Below the pieces are notes generated by a model. It did no database searches. It saw only the letters and a list, made by a program, of their open reading frames with translations, and had not been told where the DNA came from. A stretch of 64,000 bases of DNA from Heterocephalus glaber. Lineage: Eukaryota; Chordata; Mammalia; Rodentia; Bathyergidae. Below, one piece after another: positions 47,707 to 59,149 of the stretch. The DNA lies in contig NW_004624848.1 of the NCBI RefSeq assembly GCF_000247695.1, positions 5,387,752-5,451,751 of the forward strand, read 5' to 3'. Made by a program: the position numbers and the translations under genes. Each line of letters opens with the position of its first letter. Position 1 is the first letter of the stretch.

Positions 47707-48070
47707 CAGTGGACCCTTGAGTTATGACCAACCTGACATACGATCAACTTGTGTTAAAACTGGAATTTTAGTTTTAACTTATGAACAAAGTCTTGAGTTA
47801 TAACCCTAATGCAGACTGTTTGTGTTTCCAGATGGTCTCAGATACAGGTTTAACCCTCAAAGAGTTCTGGAAGGAACATTACAATATCCTTTCCTGTATG
47901 GGGTTCACTGAGAAATCCTGGGCCAGTGTCTCTCTGAAGACACTGAAATCTGCCTGTGTGCAGGAGAGAGACTTTGAAGGCTGTGTAGAGAAGCCTCAGC
48001 CTTCACTGACCAACTTGAGTTACAACCAGCCCTCGCGAATGAATTGAGTTTGTAAGTCAAAGGTCCACTG
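47707..48070 (+). mobile_element. Tigger-type DNA transposon remnant (copy 1)
   Basis: Inverted termini CAGTGGACCCTTGAGTTATG (left) and, reverse-complemented, CAGTGGACCTTTGACTTACA (right) bracket 364 bp. The left flank is TA, as expected for Tc1/mariner-superfamily insertion; the right flank has decayed. Inside, an 88-codon frame (47,781-48,047) keeps transposase C-terminal peptides, LTLKEFWKEHYNILSC and ERDFEG, of the Tigger/TIGD family. The catalytic core is deleted, so this is a non-autonomous derivative. Repeated at 53,880-54,243. Confidence 0.85.
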
Positions 48071-50093
48071 TCCAAGTCTGTCCTGTTTACATGATTAAAA
48101 GTGGCAGAATTACAAGACTGGTAGAGTTTATAAAATTAAAATTTAGAATTGATAAATATCTCCTCTTCGGGAAGCTACCATGCTATTTGGATGAATACAT
48201 TAAAAATGGTAATCGATATAATAACCCATTAATTGTGACAATATTTATTATACTCTACCATTAATTTGTTAACAATTCTTTAACACTAATTAGTAGTTAT
48301 TATTATTCCCATTTTACACATGAGAGAAACACAGCAAGGTTTTCTTAGAAAGCTACAATGAATTCTAATACGTCGTATTTCTAATGTTAGAATGTCAGAA
48401 CATCAGTGTTGGCACTGGATTATGCAATATACAAAATGTAATCAGACCAAGAGAGTATGCTGTAGAGAAGGCAAGACTTCACTATCTTCATTCTTACTTG
48501 GGAGAGTTCCTTCCAAAGCAGATTAAAAGGGAAAAACAAATTTATTAACACATGCAGTGAAACACATGCATTAAAAAAAAAAAAACTTCAAGGAAAAGTA
48601 ACTCACATCAGTGGATAAGGACTCCAGCTTATATAAAATTGTCAGAAAAGAGCAAGAAATGTGTAACAAAATGGCAATGGTTTTAAGTTTCCACTGAGGG
48701 TAATCTGTGAAAAAGTAACTAGGAGACATGAAACACATGGAGGAAAGTTTGTGTGAAGAATCCTCTGGTGCTAGTAAGAGTTTAGATTTGTGTCCAATGA
48801 AAGAGAAATTATATCCTGCCTCCAGGCAGACATGATGGAGAATAGAAAGAGATGATGTTTTTTGGATTTTCTGCTTTTATGGCTGCCCTCAAATCAATAT
48901 AATTTTTATGTCAAAGTGATAACATATTTTTGGGTCACACATCCTTATTTCCTTCATACATAAAATATAACACTTAGGTAGAACATGTCATGAGGCTATA
49001 CTGATATTGGAAAAATTCACTCTTCAAAAGCTAGGTTAAAATATTCAGCCATCTTGGTAGAGTTTAAAAAATTGATAGAAAAACTTATGTAAAATTTTGG
49101 TGAACAGAGCACTTGTAATCTAGGGCTGTCGAATTGATTAATCACAGTAGGTAATTAGTCTTTGGATATATTTGAAGCCTATGATGAATAAGAACAAATA
49201 GATAATTGCAGTTTTACAAAATCTATACATTTTTTAACTTTCAAGAACAGAAGGACAGAGTATAAAGGAAAGGAAAACAAACATACAGAGCAAAACATAT
49301 GAAGATAGACATCAGGGCACTCAAAATGCAAAAATTATCAAGTTAGAGTAGAGGAGGAAATGGAGGGCATAATCCACATGTTAATTTCAAAAAATCTCTC
49401 TCCCCACTGTGTTTTTGAGCATTGTGCAGAGTAGAAAACTGCCAGAGCTAGTTTATCAAGCTCTCAAGAAAATAATAATAATAAAGCTTAGCCCTTTCCT
49501 CTTTGACAACTTCTGTCCACTTTTCTTTCAGTTAGCACTATGGTTAGTAAGGTCATTATGAACCAAGAGTGAGGAAAATACAACATGAACCTATGGAAAC
49601 AATGGAGAAGAAATTCTCTGTCTCCTTACTACTTATTTTATTTAACTTGATTCAATTTGCAATCCATTTTGTTCACATCAGTTATCAAATAAGCATAAGA
49701 ATATGGAAATGAAAAACATTTTAGCTGACTTCTCATAGGGAATTAACATTCCTAACAGATATAAGTACACAATTATCTATTTTTAAAGAATGATACATGA
49801 TATGCTCGACTGAAATGAGCCTCGTGTCTCTCAAGAAGGAACAGAGCATCACTTGATTGTCTTTGTTAAACTGAAAGGAACATGAGAGGTGGAAGGGAGT
49901 CGGGCTATGCTTGTGCAGATATTCAACAAGTATTCTGGGCAGCTTTACCTACACACTTTATCAAGCTTTGAAAGAAGTATCTGCTGATTGAATTCATGTA
50001 GTTAGTGGTATTGATTTATTTAAATCTGTCGATCAGATAAAATTCTATGATTATAGATTGTAATGTATAAAATCTTCAATAATGCTGCTATCT
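48071..50093. other. AT-rich sequence with a MIR fragment
   Basis: 48,228-48,350 holds a MIR 3' half (see separate entry). The rest, including 48,350-50,093, shows no gene or recognised repeat. Repeated at 54,244-56,266. Confidence 0.4.
48228..48350 (+). mobile_element. MIR SINE 3' fragment (copy 1)
   Basis: TTATTATTCCCATTTTACAC, ATGAGAGAAACACAGCAAGG and TTTTCTTAGAAAGC follow the MIR tail consensus. Repeated at 54,401-54,523. Confidence 0.6.
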
Positions 50094-50183
50094 GGGCTGG
50101 GGATTTAGCTCAGTGGTTCAGGAGCCTGCCTCGCAAGCGCAAGGTCCCGAGTTCGATCCCTGGTACCAAAAAAAAAAAAAAAA
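50094..50183 (+). mobile_element. ID SINE at contig end (copy 1)
   Basis: GGGCTGGGGATTTAGCTCAG (head and A box), CCTCGCAAGCGCAAGGTC and GAGTTCGATCCCTGGTACC (B box and canonical 3' end) lead into 16 As that run straight into the gap. It is near-consensus and so young. The same insertion is seen complete at 56,267-56,370. Confidence 0.93.
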
Positions 50184-50283
50184 NNNNNNNNNNNNNNNNN
50201 NNNNNNNNNNNNNNNNNNNNNNNNNNNNNNNNNNNNNNNNNNNNNNNNNNNNNNNNNNNNNNNNNNNNNNNNNNNNNNNNNNN
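50184..50283. other. Assembly gap, exactly 100 Ns
   Basis: One hundred unresolved bases, a round number commonly used for a gap of unknown size. Open frames that cross it are not real. Confidence 0.99.
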
Positions 50284-50638
50284 ATACTCTTAAGTGAAAT
50301 AAACAGGACACACGTGTAAATACTGAATAGTTTCTCTAGTGTGAGAAACTGAAAGTGTAAATATGATCAAAATGTATAATAGATAATGTGAAATAGTAAG
50401 AAAATTTCCAAAGGGGAAGGGAAAGTCAGAGGGGTAGAGGAAAGGAAAGTAAAGGAATAAATATGAGAAAAGGGAAAAATGGAAACAAAGTCTTTGTAAA
50501 TATGGAGGGCTTGAATGGAGGGCAGGGTAATGGGAAAAAAAATAACCAAGATACATTATGTAAAGGTACAAATTCCCAATAATGAATGTCAGCATATTAT
50601 ATACCTAAAGTATACCAATAAAATAAATGAAAAAAATT
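50284..50638 (+). mobile_element. L1 3' end (copy 2 of 44,111-44,465)
   Basis: Sense part of the first 5'-inverted L1, cut off at the gap. Same sequence as copy 1: purine-rich 3' UTR, GGTACAAATTCCCAATAATG and AATAAAATAAATG. Confidence 0.85.
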
Positions 50639-50689
50639 GAATTGTATTTAATCTGTTGTTTTTAGGGTCTTACTCTGACTATAAAATCC

Positions 50690-50873
50690 TGGTGCTGGGC
50701 ATGGTAGTGTACACCTGAAGTCCTAGCACTTGGGAGGCAGGAGGATCGCCACGAGTTTGAGGCCAGCCTGGGCTCCACAGTAAGTTGAAGGCCAGCCTGA
50801 ACTAATAGCAAGCCCCAGTCTCAAAAAGCCAGATAAATAAATAAACAAACAAGTAAATAAATAAATAATCAAG
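50690..50873 (+). mobile_element. B1 SINE (copy 2)
   Basis: Same element as 44,517-44,700, offset 6,173. Confidence 0.85.
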
Positions 50874-51743
50874 TCCCGGTATTTTCCTCTCAGCAATTCT
50901 CATGTCCTGAAATTTGTTTGAGCTTGTATGATTTCTGGTGAGAATTCAGCCTTTAAATATCACATTATTATTATGAATGCAGTATATTTTCCTTTTGCAT
51001 CTCTCAAAACTTTTCTCTAATTCTTTTCAAACAAAGCCTATGCTGGCTTATGTATTTTTGTAATGTTTTCTGGAATTTAAAATTATAAATTGATTTCCTT
51101 CCCCATACAGGGAGTTTGCAGCCATTAAGCTTCATCAGTTCATCGCAGTTTTTCTCACTATGCTTTACTGGGCCTAAATAATACACTGTGCAGACTTCTG
51201 ATGTTGTTTCACAGGTGTGTGGGGCTTTCTTTTCATTTCAGTCACTTTCTCTTCAGTGGTCACATTTAGTGTATGGCACTGTTCTGTCTAAAAGTTCACT
51301 TCTGCTGTTGAGTCTGCATTATTAATTTTTAAAAACTTTATTTTTCAGCTCTAGAACTTTTGTTCTACATAATTATTGTCCTGTTTCTGTTGAGATTGCA
51401 AACCCTTCACAGGCTGATGTCTTTTTCTTAAGCTATTTTGACAGATTTCTCTTTATATTTCAACATGTTTACGGCAGCTTTTGGAAAACTCTCTATCGTA
51501 AACGCATGTTGCTTCTTGGAAGCTGCACCCCCCGATCCCATCATCTCCCTAACTTAGGCTGATGATCTGTAACTTGTCGCTTTTGATATCTAATACCTCT
51601 CATTTGACACTGCACATAACACATTGGAATGTTTCTGAGACTGGTTTGCTGTTGTTTTGTGGATTGCTGCTGTAGAAGGTCATTGGCCTGTCTCCTCCCG
51701 ACATGTGCAGCAAATCTCTTCAAAAGTGTTCAGCTTTTCCTCC

Positions 51744-52128
51744 TATTTCACAATATCAATTGTACATTGTGATCCTCATTTACACTTTTAGTTTTTCACA
51801 CCAGAGAAACTATTTGGTATTTACACATGTGTGTCCTATTTATTTCCCTTAAGAGTATGGCCTCAATGTAGGAAGAAAATGTCTAAAGGAATAGGGGAAG
51901 TGGGAGGGGTAGGGGAAAGAAAAGAAGGGAAAAGAAAAAATATGAGAAAAGAGAAAAAATGGAGTCAAAGTCTCTGTAAATAGGGAAGGGTGGAGGGGGT
52001 GAAGGGAAGGCAGGGGAATAGGGTAAAAATAAGAACCAAGACACCTCATGTAAAGGTACAAGATCCCAATGATGAATTAACTGTATTGTATACCTAAAAT
52101 GTACCAATAAACTTAATGGAAAAAAGTA
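51744..52128 (+). mobile_element. L1 tail with 5' inversion (copy 2)
   Basis: Same element as 45,571-45,955: antisense arm to 51,870, then sense 3' UTR. Confidence 0.78.
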
Positions 52129-53879
52129 TTCAGCTGTTGATGCTTCTTAGATTTCTTTTTATCTTTAGGGTTTTCTTTGTATCTGATGCTGTATTTGTTG
52201 ATCTTGTGGAAAGTTTCCCTCTTATTAGCATAGTGTAGAAATCAGTCAAGGTGTTTGAAAAGTTTATATTCAAATCAAACTCTAGCATTGCTGGAAAATA
52301 TATTCAGTCAAGGAGGCAGCAACTTCTCCAATCTTGTGAGTCAGTTGTGCCTGTTAAAAAAGATATTCACTGCCTATTTTTTGCTGCCCCCAACAAAGCT
52401 CCATTTGAACGGGTCAACATATACTTAGCCAGAAATTGCTGGAATTTTTATACTTTAGCCAGAAATTTTGATTGTGTAACTCCCTGAAATAATGTTAGTG
52501 TACAAATATTTCTGTTATTATATTTCTATATTGTATTCTGTAACAGAAATATAATGCTAGTTGCTTCATTAGACCACATTTGCCCTCTTTTGATGGGTTT
52601 AAACTAGTTTTCTAATTTTAGGCTCAAAAATGGTTATTTATTGTATTGTTCAAAGTAGGAAGTTTTTAAATTAATCACAACAGTGATGGACCAGTCTTCA
52701 AACTCTCCATTGCTTCTTCTCTCCATTGGATCAAGATAAATTCCTCAAAGAGAGCTGTACTCAAGGAGTACATACATACTTTTCATTTATTTGTGTCTAA
52801 ATTCTAGCAGGTGGCAAATTATACTGGCTCATTAATTATAACCAATTTATGCAAACAATATTGATAAATTGCAGCATTGTATCAGGCTATGGTAACCAAT
52901 AATAAATAAAAACATCAATATCTAGTAGATATAAAATGCCTTTCTGCTCTTTAAAAACCATCATCTTTTAAATATTTTCATACAGAAGATCCACATGCCT
53001 GCCTTCACCATCCCTAGCACAAGCATGAGGTTAATAGGAGAGAACTTTAAACGGTCTTCCCTCATCTTTGTAATATTCTTGCTCTTTTTTTTGGCCCTCA
53101 GATCAGGAATGTTGCTGACATACATTCCCTAAATGTTTATAAAATACTTCATCGTTTCCCTCTGCTAATACATATACACAGAGACACAAAAAACACAACA
53201 TTCTTTGAGAAAGTTGTTCATTTCTTTCCAGCATATGATTTTTATTTCAATTTTTTGGTCTTCACTCTATGCAAACAAAACCGTGTGCTTCTGTACATGG
53301 CAGTAGTTATGTTCTTATTCAAAATGTGTAATAGTCATCTTCCTCCAAGCATCTTTCTTACTTGAAACGTTGTCAAAGATTCTGCTAATTTCACATCACT
53401 TTTCTCACTCTCTTCCACTATTCTTTAAATCTTGTTCTTTGAATTTCTCTTGAAATATGCAATCTTCTGAAAATAATTATTTTTACTTGTTTTAAATTAT
53501 ATTTTATAGCTACATCATTTATTTACTTGAGAACTAAAAGACATCTTCATAATAGTATGTGAAATTTGTTAAGTATTGTTAACTATCATATTTCCAAGTT
53601 TAATGCTCAAAATAGTTTTGGGAACTATATACTAGTATTATCTCCTATCAAAGATAACACAATTGAGAGATAAATTAGTTTCTTCATTACCAAAAATGAA
53701 ATAGGTGGTAAGTTACAGGGTTTCAGTATTACTTCATTATTTCAGGATTTACTTCATGTGAAGTAAATCCACAGCTAGCCTTCTCAAATACTGTTGAACT
53801 GAGGATCTAAAATCCACTACTTTGTTCATTAATTAATTTATAATTAATTCACCACTATTCATTTAATCGCTACTAAGTA

Positions 53880-54243
53880 CAGTGGACCCTTGAGTTATGA
53901 CCAACCTGACATACGATCAACTTGTGTTAAAACTGGAATTTTAGTTTTAACTTATGAACAAAGTCTTGAGTTATAACCCTAATGCAGACTGTTTGTGTTT
54001 CCAGATGGTCTCAGATACAGGTTTAACCCTCAAAGAGTTCTGGAAGGAACATTACAATATCCTTTCCTGTATGGGGTTCACTGAGAAATCCTGGGCCAGT
54101 GTCTCTCTGAAGACACTGAAATCTGCCTGTGTGCAGGAGAGAGACTTTGAAGGCTGTGTAGAGAAGCCTCAGCCTTCACTGACCAACTTGAGTTACAACC
54201 AGCCCTCGCGAATGAATTGAGTTTGTAAGTCAAAGGTCCACTG
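53880..54243 (+). mobile_element. Tigger-type DNA transposon remnant (copy 2)
   Basis: Same element as 47,707-48,070, with the same inverted termini and 88-codon transposase-tail frame. Confidence 0.83.
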
Positions 54244-54400
54244 TCCAAGTCTGTCCTGTTTACATGATTAAAAGTGGCAGAATTACAAGACTGGTAGAGT
54301 TTATAAAATTAAAATTTAGAATTGATAAATATCTCCTCTTCGGGAAGCTACCATGCTATTTGGATGAATACATTAAAAATGGTAATCGATATAATAACCC

Positions 54401-54523
54401 ATTAATTGTGACAATATTTATTATACTCTACCATTAATTTGTTAACAATTCTTTAACACTAATTAGTAGTTATTATTATTCCCATTTTACACATGAGAGA
54501 AACACAGCAAGGTTTTCTTAGAA
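54401..54523 (+). mobile_element. MIR SINE 3' fragment (copy 2)
   Basis: Same element as 48,228-48,350. Confidence 0.58.
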
Positions 54524-56257
54524 AGCTACAATGAATTCTAATACGTCGTATTTCTAATGTTAGAATGTCAGAACATCAGTGTTGGCACTGGATTATGCAA
54601 TATACAAAATGTAATCAGACCAAGAGAGTATGCTGTAGAGAAGGCAAGACTTCACTATCTTCATTCTTACTTGGGAGAGTTCCTTCCAAAGCAGATTAAA
54701 AGGGAAAAACAAATTTATTAACACATGCAGTGAAACACATGCATTAAAAAAAAAAAAACTTCAAGGAAAAGTAACTCACATCAGTGGATAAGGACTCCAG
54801 CTTATATAAAATTGTCAGAAAAGAGCAAGAAATGTGTAACAAAATGGCAATGGTTTTAAGTTTCCACTGAGGGTAATCTGTGAAAAAGTAACTAGGAGAC
54901 ATGAAACACATGGAGGAAAGTTTGTGTGAAGAATCCTCTGGTGCTAGTAAGAGTTTAGATTTGTGTCCAATGAAAGAGAAATTATATCCTGCCTCCAGGC
55001 AGACATGATGGAGAATAGAAAGAGATGATGTTTTTTGGATTTTCTGCTTTTATGGCTGCCCTCAAATCAATATAATTTTTATGTCAAAGTGATAACATAT
55101 TTTTGGGTCACACATCCTTATTTCCTTCATACATAAAATATAACACTTAGGTAGAACATGTCATGAGGCTATACTGATATTGGAAAAATTCACTCTTCAA
55201 AAGCTAGGTTAAAATATTCAGCCATCTTGGTAGAGTTTAAAAAATTGATAGAAAAACTTATGTAAAATTTTGGTGAACAGAGCACTTGTAATCTAGGGCT
55301 GTCGAATTGATTAATCACAGTAGGTAATTAGTCTTTGGATATATTTGAAGCCTATGATGAATAAGAACAAATAGATAATTGCAGTTTTACAAAATCTATA
55401 CATTTTTTAACTTTCAAGAACAGAAGGACAGAGTATAAAGGAAAGGAAAACAAACATACAGAGCAAAACATATGAAGATAGACATCAGGGCACTCAAAAT
55501 GCAAAAATTATCAAGTTAGAGTAGAGGAGGAAATGGAGGGCATAATCCACATGTTAATTTCAAAAAATCTCTCTCCCCACTGTGTTTTTGAGCATTGTGC
55601 AGAGTAGAAAACTGCCAGAGCTAGTTTATCAAGCTCTCAAGAAAATAATAATAATAAAGCTTAGCCCTTTCCTCTTTGACAACTTCTGTCCACTTTTCTT
55701 TCAGTTAGCACTATGGTTAGTAAGGTCATTATGAACCAAGAGTGAGGAAAATACAACATGAACCTATGGAAACAATGGAGAAGAAATTCTCTGTCTCCTT
55801 ACTACTTATTTTATTTAACTTGATTCAATTTGCAATCCATTTTGTTCACATCAGTTATCAAATAAGCATAAGAATATGGAAATGAAAAACATTTTAGCTG
55901 ACTTCTCATAGGGAATTAACATTCCTAACAGATATAAGTACACAATTATCTATTTTTAAAGAATGATACATGATATGCTCGACTGAAATGAGCCTCGTGT
56001 CTCTCAAGAAGGAACAGAGCATCACTTGATTGTCTTTGTTAAACTGAAAGGAACATGAGAGGTGGAAGGGAGTCGGGCTATGCTTGTGCAGATATTCAAC
56101 AAGTATTCTGGGCAGCTTTACCTACACACTTTATCAAGCTTTGAAAGAAGTATCTGCTGATTGAATTCATGTAGTTAGTGGTATTGATTTATTTAAATCT
56201 GTCGATCAGATAAAATTCTATGATTATAGATTGTAATGTATAAAATCTTCAATAATG

Positions 56258-56379
56258 CTGCTATCTGGGCTGGGGATTTAGCTCAGTGGTTCAGGAGCCT
56301 GCCTCGCAAGCGCAAGGTCCCGAGTTCGATCCCTGGTAAAAAAAAAAAAAAAAAGAAAAAAAGAAAAATTCTGCTATCT
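56258..56379 (+). mobile_element. ID SINE with 9-bp target duplication (complete copy)
   Basis: The body 56,267-56,337 is near-consensus, and a tail of A with three interspersed Gs or Ts runs to 56,370. CTGCTATCT flanks it at 56,258-56,266 and 56,371-56,379. Compared with the copy before the gap, the CC of the usual GGTACC end is missing. Confidence 0.92.
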
Positions 56380-56393
56380 TAAAATTAATGCTT

Positions 56394-56460
56394 GCCGGGG
56401 GTTTAGCTCAGTAGTTCTGGGCCCTGCCTCAAAAGCACCCCCCCAAAAAAGCCCTAAAAT
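56394..56460 (+). mobile_element. Truncated ID SINE
   Basis: GCCGGGGGTTTAGCTCAGTA and GGCCCTGCCTCAAAAGCACC keep the A-box half; the B box is missing and a C/A-rich tail follows. Flanks TAAAATTAATGCTT and TAAAATCAATGTTC form an imperfect target duplication. It inserted 14 bp downstream of the preceding ID. Confidence 0.75.
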
Positions 56461-56844
56461 CAATGTTCTAACATTTTCTAGAGAAATATTCATGCTTAAG
56501 CTGTTATCAATAAAACTGAGAAACCGCTAAAATCTTTAGTTTCTTTACTTGTTTATATTATTTCTAGGACCGAAACCAAAGGAAAAACCTAGAACATACA
56601 AGGTATGTGAAGATACTTTTCAGAACTTTAATGGGTGGAAAGGCCTGGGCTGCTTTCAAAAAGTAGCATTCATCTAGTTTCCCGGTGGGGCTGGGTATCC
56701 AGGGCTATGCAGAGCAGTTAGATCAGCTGAGGACAGGCAACGGCTGCTCTAGAGCTCCCTGTCCAAGCATTAGGTCAAAATACGTCATACAAGATGTATT
56801 TCACGTAGTGAAGTTTAAATCTGGAATATAAAAAATGCCGTTAT
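56461..56844. other. Unassigned sequence
   Basis: No recognised gene or repeat. Confidence 0.35.
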
Positions 56845-56953
56845 CTTTTTTCTTTCTTTCTTTCTTTTCCTTTTGTTGGTACTGGGGATTGAACCCTGGA
56901 CCTTGTGCTTTCAAGGCAGGGGCCGGAACCACTGAGCTAAATCCCCAGCCCCA
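56845..56953 (-). mobile_element. ID SINE, antisense
   Basis: A TTTC-rich tail is followed by GTTGGTACTGGGGATTGAAC (B box side), TTGTGCTTTCAAGGCAGG and CACTGAGCTAAATCCCCAGC (A box and head). Flanks AATGCCGTTAT and AATGCTATTAT form an imperfect target duplication. Confidence 0.9.
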
Positions 56954-57004
56954 ATGCTATTATTTTTAATAATTACTTAAGGAGGTCTTTAGTGTCCAGA
57001 TCGT

Positions 57005-57676
57005 AAACCTGCTGGGATCCAGTTGGTGCCTGTTCAGCAAAGACTCAGAATCAGGCCGTACAGGTTCACGACGGTGTTTGTTCAGGCTTCGAAGAATGTC
57101 AGGCCAGCTTGGGGATGCAGGCACGGCTTGAGGAAGGGACAGAGCCCCTGCGGGGAGCCCTCACTGGGGCTGAGACTAGCGGAGCCCTTTCATAGAAAGG
57201 TAGTGCTTAAGCCTGCAGGAATCCAGAGCCACCGGCCTGCACCTCCAGCCTGGGAAAGCTGCAAGCCTGAGGTCCCCAGCTGCAGGAGCCTCTGAGTGGA
57301 AGGCGCCCAGCAGGGTCACAGGGGGGGCCGTGCCCGGGCCACGGGACAGGGAGTCAAAGGTCAGTGTCTCGGGGTATTAAAATTCAGTGTTGTTTTCCTT
57401 GCTGGTTTTGGACTTACTTGGGACAAATCATCCCCCTTTTGCCTACTTCACCTGTTTGGAACGAGAGTATCTGTCCTATGCTGGCCACACTCGTGTTTGG
57501 AAGCAGTTTGATTTCGTAGGCTTCACGGCTGAAGATGGCTCAGGCTGCGTGTGGCCTTGCTCTCAGCCGAGCCTGACTGAGACGCCGCTTCCGGCTTCGT
57601 CTTCGATGGTAAAGGCCTCTGCGCCACGGAAGGAATGAGTATCTTATGCAAGGAAACGAGTCTGGCTGCTGGGGGG
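57005..57676 (+). mobile_element. ERVL-MaLR internal sequence
   Basis: GGTTTTGGACTTACTTGGGA, CACCTGTTTGGAACGAGAGT and CACGGCTGAAGATGGC follow the stretch just upstream of the 3' LTR in MST/THE1/MLT1-type elements. The GC-rich part from 57,020 to 57,360 matches the general composition of MaLR interiors. The open frames here (83-90 codons) have no domain. Confidence 0.6.
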
Positions 57677-58015
57677 ATGGACGTGTGCCCCCAAACAAGC
57701 GCATTGCAAACTCAGTCTCTGACGTGGCGGTGACATGTGGTGGGAGCTCTCAGAGCCAGCCAGGCCGTGAGGACAGCATCCTCCTGAGTGGCCCAACACC
57801 GGGGGCAAAAGAGTGTGAGGCTGCAGGCGCGACATTGCATCTCTTGCGTGCTCGTCTGCCACATGACGCCTTCCGCTGCATTGTGGCAGAGTAAGAGGCC
57901 CTCAGCAGACTGCTCCCGTCTTAGACTTCCAGCCCCCAGAGCCATGCGCCCAGGAATCACCCCGTCTGGCGCTCCGATACAGCCGCGGAAAGTGGCCCAA
58001 GACACAGGGCTCCCT
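57677..58015 (+). mobile_element. MaLR 3' LTR (MLT1-like)
   Basis: ATGGACGTGTGCCCCCAAAC, GACGTGGCGGTGACATG, GAGGACAGCATCCTCCTGAG, GCCACATGACGCCTTCCGC and TTAGACTTCCAGCCCCCAGA follow the MLT1/MaLR LTR in order. It adjoins the internal block on its left, so together they are the 3' half of one element. The stop-poor GC-rich sequence makes overlapping chance frames. Confidence 0.7.
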
Positions 58016-59145
58016 GCCTCTACTTAGCTGCCCCCAGCTGGCTCATGTCAACTTGCTCCAAGCCGGACACACCCGAGCCTGCCCACTCAGTGCTGTGTTT
58101 CTGCTCAGTACACACAGCGCTTTCTCGCTTCTCTGTACTGCCAAATGCAAGCAGTGGTGATGGACTCTCTTGCTATAGCAAACTCTCAATTAATAACCTG
58201 TTTGCTCACCTTTGTGTGGTCTTCCTGTGGTCCCAGCAGGCCCTAGAAAAGCGCAGCATCTGTTCGAGTTACATTACAACCTTTGCCAAAAGCACAGTTG
58301 AAAGAGTTTCCTTCTACAGCTGTCTCACAATGCTAGAAATATTTAGTTTGGCCACATTATGTGAAATCTTTGCATAACTTCTGATCTGTTATATAATTTA
58401 GAGATACAAGGATAAAAATGTTGCTAAAATGATTTTTTGCAAACACATAGTCTGTACGATTGGTGGACTTTTTCCTTTCATGGTAACAATGTATAAACCA
58501 GAATCTGTTCTTTTATGGCAACAAAAAATAACACTATATCATTTCTGCTAATATAACTTTGTATTTTAAAGAGTCACTACACACTATTCACCCTAATATA
58601 TTATTAAGAAATGTCCAAGTAATTATTTATTATAAATATTAATATCTAAGTAAACAAGAAAATTCTGAGGGAAAACAAACAAAAATTGTAATTATACCTC
58701 AAATATATCAATACATATTCAATGATACTCAAATACTTTAGGTATTTGTGATAGATTGGTTTAAAAGTTACCGTACCTTCTCTACTTCTTTTTAAAGCCT
58801 TCCTACTTTGACCTGTGTTAAGCCATAACACACTTCAAAGGTTATTTACACAAAGAACATCTTGGCTAAAATTAATCTGTATTTACAAGTGCTGCCCAGC
58901 TATATTTTAAAATAAAACAGATTTTTGGAAGAAATCTAGAAGTAGAAAAAGCAGCATTTAAAAATTGAAAATATAGAACAGAATGTAACATTAACACATT
59001 ACGAGGAGGTTATTCAGCTGGTGTCCAGCAGGGTCAGATCCTCTGGAGGCACAAGGACAGAGTACATGTCTGACAGCTCAGACACAGGCCCCGAGGAGAG
59101 CCCAGTGCACAGAGGGCAGGGGTGCAGAATGACAGCAATCCCCAG
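58016..59145. other. Unassigned sequence
   Basis: 58,016-58,380 contains a 110-codon plus-strand open frame (58,045-58,377), Ser/Cys/Leu-rich without a domain. 58,380-59,000 is AT-rich. Nothing recognised. Confidence 0.35.
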
Positions 59146-59149
59146 CCTT

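Larger units (their letters stand above)
44111..50165 (+). repeat. First copy of a 6,055-bp duplicated block
   Basis: This block recurs at 50,284-56,338 with a constant offset of 6,173. The positions I compared (44,111; 45,361; 48,541; 50,048; 50,161), a 13-A run and all open-frame translations agree. It ends 18 bases before a 100-N gap. Interpreted as one end of two overlapping, unmerged contigs. Confidence 0.9.
50284..56338 (+). repeat. Second copy of the 6,055-bp block (probable false duplication)
   Basis: It begins at the first base after the gap and matches 44,111-50,165 with no net insertion or deletion. The copies diverge only at the ID tail: copy 1 has GGTACC then As, copy 2 has GGTA then As. 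Features inside are the same as in copy 1 shifted by 6,173 and should not be counted twice. Confidence 0.9.

Noticed and set aside
50094..50166. tRNA gene (A and B boxes present)
   Set aside because: This is an ID SINE: a head, boxes and A tail are present and the body recurs across the window, with no full cloverleaf.
50063..50319. Open frames running through the Ns
   Set aside because: They cross the assembly gap and translate unknown bases.
58045..58377. 110-codon plus-strand frame after the MaLR LTR
   Set aside because: No domain, no splice or start evidence; composition not clearly coding.
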